The position numbers and the translations under genes are program-made. A stretch of DNA of 64,000 nt from assembly GCA_024103005.1 (NCBI GenBank), contig JAGFJA010000010.1:1-64000 (forward strand), written 5' to 3'. The stretch comes from Saprospiraceae bacterium. Its GTDB lineage: Bacteria; Bacteroidota; Bacteroidia; Chitinophagales; Saprospiraceae. Shown here piece by piece: positions 57,983 through 64,000 of this stretch (its first letter is position 1; every line of letters begins with the position of its first letter). The notes under the pieces were generated by a model. That model was not told the DNA's origin. It did not search any database and worked only from the letters and a program-made list of their open reading frames with translations.

Positions 57983-58357
57983 ACGTTGTAACTAAAATTG
58001 ATTTATGTTTTAAATGAAAATATTTAAATTGAAATTCTTTAGAAAAATACTAAGATACTAAATATCCACTTCTTATGAGTGAATTACTTCAATTTAATGG
58101 TCAAATTTCGATAATTGTTTTAACTATTAATAATAAAATACATATATTTCCATTTACGACATCATATAGTGCTATGTAACAGATTAATACATATTTATTA
58201 ATATTTTTATTTCATTAGTGGTTTTAAATCACTGAAAATAACACCCGGTACCACAGAACTAAATTCTTACCAAAGCAATACCATCTATTTTTACCTTGCT
58301 TTAAGATAATTATTCTTTAAAGAGAAGAATAACTGTTTTTATTATATTTTTGGATCG
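57983..58357. other. Divergent intergenic region between aconitase and epimerase genes
   Basis: This 375-base AT-rich spacer has no supported gene. It contains a TATTTTTG box at 58345-58352 for the epimerase gene and a weaker minus-strand TATCTTAG near 58060-58070 for aconitase. No strong hairpin was found. Confidence 0.45.
58345..58352 (+). promoter_or_regulatory. Candidate -7 box for the epimerase gene, possibly leaderless
   Basis: TATTTTTG matches TAnnTTTG and ends only 5 bases before the ATG at 58358. If it is used, transcription would begin at or next to the start codon. The -33 element is weak. Confidence 0.35.
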
Positions 58358-59338
58358 ATGAAAATCGGAGTTACCGGAGCAGCCGGACATATTGGAACCG
58401 CTATCTGCCACGAATTGGTCAGGCAAGGGCATGAAGTTAATGCGCTGGTATTCAGAGATAATTCTTCCCTGAAAGACTTACCTGTCAAATATTTCAGCGG
58501 CGATATTTCCGATAAGAAATCATTAACTAACTGGGCAAAACACTGTGAATACATTATTCACGCAGCAGCCGGATTTGGGCTGGCTAAAAATCAGGACCCA
58601 AGGCTGTTTCAGCTAAACGTAACAGGCACACAAAATGTAATAGATGTCGCCATTGAGTACAGCATAAAAAGATTAGTGTATATCAGTTCGATTGTAGTAT
58701 TTTCTTCTCATCCACAAAATATAATGATGGATGAATCAAGGGAGTTTGTCCGGGATGGCAGCTTTGACTATTGGATAACAAAGAGGGATGCTCATTTACT
58801 TGTTAAAGATTCTTCGAAAAAAGGTTTGGATATAGTAATTGTCTGCCCTACCTCTGTTATAGGGCCTCCTGACAAAAAACCTTCTAAAATTGGCAATGCG
58901 CTCATTAATATATATCAGAGAAAAATTCCCTTTATTTTTGAAGGCGGATTTGATTTTACAGACGTACGTGATGTCGCATTCGGCATTGTTGGTGCTCTCC
59001 TGGATGGTCATTCAGGTGAGACCTATATATTGGGCGGTCATTATCATACAATAAAGGAATTTGCAGACATGGTTTTAAAGATAAAGGGAAGTTGGAGAAG
59101 AGCCATTCGATTGCCATATCAAATCGTATACGCTGCATTACCCTTTGTAAGTCTTTATGCCGGGATAACTCACACACAGCCCCTCTATGAGGCGGGATAT
59201 ATAGACACACTGCGCCATAGCAATAAATTTATCAGCTCCGAAAAAGCCAGAAGGCATTTCGGTTACCTTTCCAGGCCTTTGGAAGAAACCATCTATGATA
59301 CTATCCTTTATTTTAAAAATTCAGGAAAACTTAAATAA
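58358..59338 (+). CDS. NAD-dependent epimerase/dehydratase, 3-beta-hydroxysteroid dehydrogenase-like
   Basis: This 326-residue extended SDR has the NAD motif GVTGAAGHIG (4-13) and the catalytic pair Tyr138 and Lys142 (YWITK), with Ser110 or Ser111 in YISSIVVF. The pattern YISSIVVFS and FDFTDVRDVA resembles 3-beta-hydroxysteroid dehydrogenase or dihydroflavonol reductase-like enzymes more than sugar epimerases. It is followed 5 bases later by a 5-alpha-reductase-like gene, which supports a steroid or isoprenoid substrate, by inference. Confidence 0.85.
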   Translation: MKIGVTGAAGHIGTAICHELVRQGHEVNALVFRDNSSLKDLPVKYFSGDISDKKSLTNWAKHCEYIIHAAAGFGLAKNQDPRLFQLNVTGTQNVIDVAIEYSIKRLVYISSIVVFSSHPQNIMMDESREFVRDGSFDYWITKRDAHLLVKDSSKKGLDIVIVCPTSVIGPPDKKPSKIGNALINIYQRKIPFIFEGGFDFTDVRDVAFGIVGALLDGHSGETYILGGHYHTIKEFADMVLKIKGSWRRAIRLPYQIVYAALPFVSLYAGITHTQPLYEAGYIDTLRHSNKFISSEKARRHFGYLSRPLEETIYDTILYFKNSGKLK

Positions 59339-59343
59339 ACCGG

Positions 59344-60099
59344 ATGATCGCTGAATTATACAATCAATTTGTACTGATATGGACTGCACTTGCTGTAGTG
59401 ATATTTATGGTTCTTTTATTTATCACAGCACCATACGGACGTCATGTCAAAAAGTCATGGGGGCCATTGATAGACAATCGGACCGGTTGGATCATTATGG
59501 AGTTGTTTGTTTTGGTAGCTTTACTCCTGTTTGTTTTAACTGGAAAATATAAACAAACTCTTGTCAATTGGCTGATTATAGGGATTTTTAGCCTTCATTA
59601 TATCAACCGAAGCTTAATATTTCCCTTCAGGTTAAGGACAAATGGTAAAAAAATGCCAATATCCATCATGTTTATGGGGATATTTTTTAATCTGATTAAT
59701 GGTTTTTTAATTGGTTACTATTTAGGAAATTGTCGACAATATCCCATTGAATGGTTTTACTCAGGATCCTTTATTTCAGGTACTTTACTCTTTATTCTTG
59801 GCATGACTATTAATTGGAAATCAGATAATTATTTGATAAATTTACGGAAACCCGGTGAAACCGGATATAAGATACCTTCCGGCAGACTTTTTAATTACGT
59901 CAGTTGTCCGAATCTTTTGGGAGAAATTATCGAATGGGGAGGATTTGCAATCTTAACCTGGAGCATACCCGGTTTAGCATTTTTTATCTGGACATGTGCC
60001 AATTTAATTCCGCGAGCCATCTCGCATCACAGGTGGTATAAATCTCATTTTGAAAATTATCCTACCAAAAGAAAAGCAATTTTACCTTATTTGATTTAA
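59344..60099 (+). CDS. 3-oxo-5-alpha-steroid 4-dehydrogenase-like membrane protein
   Basis: The 251-residue protein has about six membrane segments and the C-terminal signature of steroid 5-alpha-reductases: SGRLFNYVSCPNLLGEIIEW (about 178-198) and HHRWYKSHFENYPTKRKAILPYLI at the very end, where NADPH binds. Members reduce the 4,5 double bond of 3-oxo-steroids or related enones. It begins 5 bases after the SDR gene, so both are one transcript. In bacteria the physiological substrate is usually unknown. Confidence 0.87.
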   Translation: MIAELYNQFVLIWTALAVVIFMVLLFITAPYGRHVKKSWGPLIDNRTGWIIMELFVLVALLLFVLTGKYKQTLVNWLIIGIFSLHYINRSLIFPFRLRTNGKKMPISIMFMGIFFNLINGFLIGYYLGNCRQYPIEWFYSGSFISGTLLFILGMTINWKSDNYLINLRKPGETGYKIPSGRLFNYVSCPNLLGEIIEWGGFAILTWSIPGLAFFIWTCANLIPRAISHHRWYKSHFENYPTKRKAILPYLI

Positions 60100-60189
60100 C
60101 CTTGTTTTTATAAACAGCTTATCTGAATGACAAAGTACACGCATTTCAAATAATTCTCTATATTTATCAGCAATAAATCAAGTCTGCAA

Positions 60190-61008
60190 ATGCAATTATT
60201 CGATAAAATAACGGAAACAACGAATTTCATCAAGGGCCAACTCGGCAATATGCCAACCATAGGCATCATCCTTGGAAGTGGGTTGGGCTCTTTGGCTGAC
60301 TCACTTGAAGTTGAAAAGGAAATACCATATCATGAAATACCTCATTTCCCTGCGTCAACGGTTGCCGGCCATAAAGGAATGTTGTCATTTGGTAAGTTTG
60401 GGGGCAAGATTGTAGTCGTGATGAGGGGAAGATTTCATTATTACGAAGGTTACAATATGCAGGAAGTGACTTTTCCGATAAGAGTGATGAAACAATTGGG
60501 AGTTGAAACTTTAATAGTCTCCAATGCAGCCGGCGGAATGAATCCTTCGTATAAGATAGGAGACATCATGCTGATTAATGATCATATCAATCTTTTTCCT
60601 GAACATCCTTTAAGAGGTCCTGCTGACTCAAGATTGGGAGTCAGATTTCCTGATATGAGTGAGCCATATACAGAAAATTTACTGAGACTGGCACGAGAAT
60701 CAGCATCCCAACATAATATTCCGGTGCATGAAGGTGTTTATATCGGCATTCAGGGACCTACCTTCGAGACACGGGCCGAATATCGCTGGTTACATATCAT
60801 CGGCGGAGATGCTGTCGGTATGAGTACTGTCCCGGAAGTCATTGTGGCAATTCATTCCGGTATGAACGTTTTAGCCGCGAGTATTATAACTGATTTGGGA
60901 ATACAGGAAATTGCAGTCGAAGTAAATCATAATGAAGTGTTGGAGGCTGCAAATAAAGCAGCACCAAAACTTGCAACGATATTTACAAGCGTTATAAAAT
61001 CACTTTAA
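60190..61008 (+). CDS. Purine-nucleoside phosphorylase (trimeric type)
   Basis: This enzyme splits purine nucleosides with phosphate during salvage. The 272 residues show the phosphate-binding GSGLGSL (29-35) with Ser30, His61 in AGHKG, the RFHYYEGY loop, SNAAGGMN, GPTFETRAEYR, the purine-site Glu in that motif, GMSTVPEV, and VNHNEVLEA. This is the low-molecular-mass trimeric class specific for guanine and hypoxanthine nucleosides. The gene is separate from the preceding one by 90 bases. Confidence 0.95.
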   Translation: MQLFDKITETTNFIKGQLGNMPTIGIILGSGLGSLADSLEVEKEIPYHEIPHFPASTVAGHKGMLSFGKFGGKIVVVMRGRFHYYEGYNMQEVTFPIRVMKQLGVETLIVSNAAGGMNPSYKIGDIMLINDHINLFPEHPLRGPADSRLGVRFPDMSEPYTENLLRLARESASQHNIPVHEGVYIGIQGPTFETRAEYRWLHIIGGDAVGMSTVPEVIVAIHSGMNVLAASIITDLGIQEIAVEVNHNEVLEAANKAAPKLATIFTSVIKSL

Positions 61009-61054
61009 AAAGAAAAGTTTCCAATTAAAATTCAATTTCCGGGGTTAGATTATA

Positions 61055-61450
61055 TCAGGACACAGAAGCAAGGGTCAGCAGAAAGAAACTTTCGCACTTA
61101 GCTTCTACACTATGAGGGATGTTGGGTTGAAGTGCAATCATCTGTCCTTGGGTCAATGAATAGCTCTCATCAGGTGTAACAAAAACGATATTGCCTTCTA
61201 TCACCTGAACGCTTATAACTGCATTGCTATGATGCTTCTTTAATACAGCTTTGTCATGAAGACCGATCAGGACAATTCTCATCTGATCTGATTTAAATAT
61301 TGTAATCGAATTGTGGCCACTTGATTTCCAGGTTTCCTCATTTCGTATTTGTACGATAAACTTGTTCAGATCCATTTCAACGGCGGGTGCATTAAGAACA
61401 CGCTTTCCTTCCGGTCTTAGTGGTGTGGCATTATTTGATTTTTCCTCCAT
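61055..61450 (-). CDS. Cupin domain protein
   Basis: This 131-residue cytoplasmic protein has a single cupin barrel: motif 1 around KKHHSNAVISVQVIEGNIVF (about 73-92) and motif 2 LQPNIPHSVEA (about 110-120). Two His residues in motif 1 and one in motif 2 could bind a metal. No enzymatic activity can be assigned. The first 20 residues are unstructured-looking. It converges with the purine-nucleoside phosphorylase gene and lies 35 bases after the ArsC-like gene, possibly cotranscribed. Confidence 0.8.
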   Translation of the reverse strand: MEEKSNNATPLRPEGKRVLNAPAVEMDLNKFIVQIRNEETWKSSGHNSITIFKSDQMRIVLIGLHDKAVLKKHHSNAVISVQVIEGNIVFVTPDESYSLTQGQMIALQPNIPHSVEAKCESFFLLTLASVS

Positions 61451-61485
61451 AGTATAATTTTATAATAAATAGTAAAACAGCTTCT

Positions 61486-61830
61486 TTAAAGAATCTCAAC
61501 AACCCTGGATGGTGGCCGGCCGATAACAGCTTTTCCATCTTTTACTACTATAGGACGCTCCAAAAGTATGGGGTTTTCAACGATTGCTTCAATCCATTCT
61601 CTATCGGTCAAATTCTTCCCGGCATAATTTTCTTTAAAGATATTTTCGTTATGCCGGATAACCTCCAGTGGTGACAATTTCAACATTTTCAAAAGACCTT
61701 CAATTTCAGCATAATCCGGTGGTTCTTTCAGATAGTTTCTGATTACCACATCATCTCTTTTACTTTCCAGAATATTCAGGCATTCCCTGCTCTTAGAGCA
61801 TCTGGCATTATGATAAATAATAGTCTCCAT
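61486..61830 (-). CDS. ArsC-like arsenate reductase (glutaredoxin-dependent family)
   Basis: This 114-residue thioredoxin-fold protein has the ArsC-like N-terminus IIYHNARCSKSRECLNIL with the redox Cys at position 11, and the later block LLERPIVVKDGKAVIGRPPSRV, which includes the arginines that hold arsenate in this family. No ars operon genes are nearby, so it may act in general thiol redox (like YfgD or Spx relatives) instead of arsenic resistance. Confidence 0.85.
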   Translation of the reverse strand: METIIYHNARCSKSRECLNILESKRDDVVIRNYLKEPPDYAEIEGLLKMLKLSPLEVIRHNENIFKENYAGKNLTDREWIEAIVENPILLERPIVVKDGKAVIGRPPSRVVEIL

Positions 61831-62449
61831 ATATCTGTAGATAAATTGTCTTATTCATTCCTATTTTTACAATCGTTATGAATAATTGTTCATTCATTAA
61901 ACCCAAAATATGGCATTTTCATTGCTTATAAATATTTGCCTTGAGCTTTTGGAATTAAAATTGATAAAAAATTCTGCATTCTTCCAGTCGATCTCCTCCA
62001 TTTTTTCAATTACAATTGACTGTAGGTTTGGTAAAATTTAAACAATACACTCAATCAACTTTTACATTATTATTTTAAATCCTTGCCGGGATTCCAAAAG
62101 AGTATTCAAAAATTTGAAAAACATTTATAATTCATTAATAAATCTTAAATTAATTTGAATTAACATTTGATTGACAATAATATTAATAAAAATTAAATTT
62201 TTTGTATTAATCTACAGGTATTTACTAAAATTTTATAAATTTTCTTTGAAAAAATTACTGAGTATTAATATAAAGTACGTATTATTGTTGAAAGTAATTA
62301 TAAAGTTTACACTTTACTACCAATAGCTTAAATAAGTCAAAACATTTTTGATCTTTAAAAAACCGGTTTTGCTTTAGCCAGCTTGCTAGCAATGCTCGTC
62401 TGCGTAATCATGTAACTAATTAAATTATTAATATTTAAAAAAAGGATTT
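61831..62449. other. Long AT-rich intergenic region
   Basis: This 619-base spacer lies between the divergent ArsC-like and lipocalin-like genes. I see no reading frame of note. A TTGACA-N17-TAAATT (62171-62199) resembles a sigma-70 promoter of other phyla but not the Bacteroidota form. A short palindrome TTGCTAGCAA occurs at about 62384-62393. The last bases before the next start read AAAAAGGATTT. Confidence 0.45.
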
Positions 62450-62899
62450 ATGAAAAGTACATTACTAAATTTAATCATTTTACTATTCATTACCGGCTTA
62501 CTTGCTTCTTGTAAAAAAGATGTGTCTAAAACACCTGCTGAGTTATTGACCAATGGTTGCTGGAAAGTTACCAAAAAAGAACAAAAATTCGAAAATACTG
62601 ATTACCAAGACATTACCGATTATCTTGACGCATGCGATTTGGATAACTGTCTGACCTACACCTCTGATGGCAAATTTACTGAGAATGAGGGAGAAACCAA
62701 ATGTTCTGCTGAGGATCCGGATTTAGTAACTGAAGGTACCTGGACACTATCAGCAGAAAATAAAACCTTGTCAATAGTCGCCGATGGTGTTTCAAAAGAT
62801 TATAATGTTGAAGTTCTGACTGAAGATATGTTGGTAGTCGAGAGAACTTTTGATTTATTCGGAGATCTTAGCAGTAGTAGAATAACATATTCACATTAA
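62450..62899 (+). CDS. Lipocalin-like small lipoprotein
   Basis: This 149-residue protein has a lipoprotein signal (ITGLLASC, Cys 21) followed by KKD. The mature part resembles small Bacteroidota lipocalin-like domains: CWKVTKKEQKFEN, LTYTSDGKFTENEGETKC, EGTWTLSAENKTLSIVADG, then a C-terminal strand. Four further Cys (about 37, 62, 67, 84) could form disulfides. The ligand is unknown. It is the last chromosomal gene before the right IS copy, 62 bases from its end, and appears intact. Confidence 0.8.
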   Translation: MKSTLLNLIILLFITGLLASCKKDVSKTPAELLTNGCWKVTKKEQKFENTDYQDITDYLDACDLDNCLTYTSDGKFTENEGETKCSAEDPDLVTEGTWTLSAENKTLSIVADGVSKDYNVEVLTEDMLVVERTFDLFGDLSSSRITYSH

Positions 62900-62989
62900 T
62901 TTTATTAAACTGCAATAAGTAAATTCTACACAATATATAATGTAGAATTGTAATATCTCCGAGTAGTATTTCATAAACTGTGTAAGTTG

Positions 62990-63056
62990 AAAAGTTATTC
63001 TGGAAATTTTTTGAACTTCCCCAAAAAGTTCAAAAATATTTACGGAAATAACTTTT
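62990..63056 (+). terminator. Terminator-like hairpin in the IS leader
   Basis: Two arms, 62990-63018 and 63026-63056, pair as AAAAGTTATT/AATAACTTTT at the base and AAATTTTTTGAACTT/AAGTTCAAAAATATTT at the top, with a small internal mismatch (CTGG against ACGGA) and a loop of about 7 bases (CCCCAAA). A T-run follows at 63053-63058. It sits 28 bases before the transposase ATG and could block transcription entering from flanking DNA. The same structure is mirrored at 31-97. Confidence 0.55.
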
Positions 63057-63083
63057 TTATTAACTTTAAAAATTTATACAGTA

Positions 63084-64000
63084 ATGATTAACAAAGAAGA
63101 ATTATTAAATGACAAGGGATTTTTAAAATCCTTTAAGGATGGACCAGAGCTCACCTCTTTTTTCAAAGAACTTCAAAAGAAGGCTATTGAGAGTATGCTG
63201 GAAGGAGAGTTGGATGCCCATTTGGACAATGAAAAGCATCAGAAGACCAAGACCGGGAACTACCGAAACGGCTATAGTAATAAGAAAATAAAGACTTCCT
63301 TTGGAGAAGATCAGATCCAGGTTCCCAGGGACAGGGAAGGCAGTTTTGATCCATTTCTTATTCCTAAAAGGCGCAATATCATAGATGGTTTGGAGAATAT
63401 CATCGTCTCCTTTTATGCCAAAGGAATGAGCGTTAGCGATATTGAAGAGCAGATCCGGGAGCTATATGGTTTTGATGTATCAACATCGACAATATCCCGA
63501 ATCACCGATGCAGTGTCCAATGAGGTCATTTCTTGGCAGAACAGGCCGCTGGAATCGCTTTACCTTATTGTATGGATGGACGGCATAGTGTTCAAAGTTA
63601 GAGAGAACTCCAAGGTAATAAATAAAACCATTTATCTAGCTGTCGGACTAAGAAAAGACGGAAGGAAAGAGGTTCTTGGGATGTGGCTGGGCAAGAATGA
63701 GAGTTCGGCCTTCTGGATGAATGTATTAACCGATTTAAAGGCACGTGGTGTAGAAGATATTCTGATTACGGCTACCGACAACTTAAATGGTTTTACCCAA
63801 ACCATTCGTTCTGTATTCCCCGAATCTCAGACTCAAATTTGCGTAGTTCATCAAATCAGAAATGCCTGTAAATACGTCGTTTGGAAAGACCGCAAAGCTT
63901 TTACGGCCGATATGAAAGGCATATATACCGCTCCAAACAAACAAGTTGCTGAATTGGCCTTAGATGATTTTGAGAAGAAATGGGGCTCTAAATATGGTTA
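63084..64000 (+). CDS. IS256-family (mutator-type) transposase, 3'-truncated by the window
   Basis: The first 305 codons of a DDE transposase are visible; the frame is still open at the window end (families are about 390-420 residues). Evidence: an N-terminal region with ESMLEGELDAHLDNEKHQ and TGNYRNGYSNK, the first catalytic Asp in WMDGIVFKV (D166), the second in TATDNLNGF (D232), and the hallmark QICVVHQIRNACKYV (251-265). The third acidic residue should lie just beyond the window. The start ATG is the first in frame after the leader hairpin. The visible part has no frameshift. Confidence 0.93.
   Translation, partial: MINKEELLNDKGFLKSFKDGPELTSFFKELQKKAIESMLEGELDAHLDNEKHQKTKTGNYRNGYSNKKIKTSFGEDQIQVPRDREGSFDPFLIPKRRNIIDGLENIIVSFYAKGMSVSDIEEQIRELYGFDVSTSTISRITDAVSNEVISWQNRPLESLYLIVWMDGIVFKVRENSKVINKTIYLAVGLRKDGRKEVLGMWLGKNESSAFWMNVLTDLKARGVEDILITATDNLNGFTQTIRSVFPESQTQICVVHQIRNACKYVVWKDRKAFTADMKGIYTAPNKQVAELALDDFEKKWGSKYG

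Larger units (their letters stand above)
62962..64000 (+). mobile_element. IS256-family insertion sequence, right copy (3' part outside window)
   Basis: The left end of this element begins at about 62962, where identity with the inverted copy at 1-125 starts (AGTAGTATTTCATAAACTG inward). It comprises the terminal repeat region, a leader with a long hairpin (62990-63056), and a transposase gene that runs off the window. The right terminal repeat and target duplication are not visible. Confidence 0.88.

Noticed and set aside
61486-61830. Arsenic resistance operon
   Set aside because: Only an ArsC-like gene is present; there is no arsB, acr3 or arsR beside it.
62171-62199. TTGACA-N17-TAAATT resembling a sigma-70 promoter
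   Set aside because: The primary sigma factor of Bacteroidota uses a different consensus, and the region is so AT-rich that such matches are expected.
126-62961. Composite transposon carrying 62.8 kb
   Set aside because: The content is housekeeping (ftsK, prfC, rseP, recR, recBCD, aconitase) and no target duplication can be seen, so independent insertions or an assembly effect are simpler.
1-64000. CRISPR arrays, defence islands or prophage genes
   Set aside because: I found no regularly spaced repeats, cas-like, restriction-modification or phage structural genes. RecBCD is a housekeeping repair complex here.

Overview
The window is AT-rich chromosomal DNA from a member of the Bacteroidota. 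The evidence is a SusC/SusD pair, a gliding-motility type ABC transporter (GldA-GldF-GldG), proteins with T9SS C-terminal sorting domains, and repeated promoters of the Bacteroidota form TTG-N19/20-TAnnTTTG. Gliding genes together with RecBCD and T9SS would fit a Saprospiria-like or related environmental lineage, but the genus cannot be read from this window.

Layout. Positions 1-125 and 62962-64000 hold two inverted copies of the 5' end of one IS256-family element; 125 bp are identical, and the right copy runs into a transposase cut by the window edge. Between them: S9 peptidase, FtsK, release factor 3 and RsmE (0.15-7.9 kb, minus); RseP-HscB, tRNA-Leu(CAA) and a small membrane protein (8.0-10.5 kb, plus); a cystathionine beta-synthase-like enzyme; a TonB-dependent receptor with a secreted hydrolase-like protein that lacks its nucleophile; an OmpA protein with thrombospondin type 3 repeats; the gld ABC operon, which continues into a DUF4340 protein and a secreted S1/P1-like zinc enzyme (18.5-24.2 kb); and an FdhF/YdeP molybdoenzyme with a thioesterase.

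The most interesting block is 27.1-36.0 kb. It is one minus-strand operon of SusC, SusD, two PKD/beta-propeller lipoproteins, a secreted cyanophycinase with all catalytic residues, and a secreted M20 peptidase. It looks like a utilisation locus built like a polysaccharide utilisation locus but aimed at cyanophycin or a similar polyaspartate-arginine polymer: bind at the surface, cut to dipeptides, cut again, import. Divergent from it are DUF1800 and DUF1501 genes, the latter with both a twin-arginine motif and a T9SS-like tail.

The right part holds RecR, a Kef-type antiporter, a peroxide-defence pair (OsmC, AhpD-like), an SDR, a complete recD-recC-recB operon next to a SMUG2-type uracil glycosylase and an unrecognised 329-residue protein, aconitase, a two-gene set resembling steroid metabolism (3-beta-HSD-like epimerase plus 5-alpha-reductase-like protein), purine nucleoside phosphorylase, a cupin, an ArsC-like protein and a small lipocalin-like lipoprotein.
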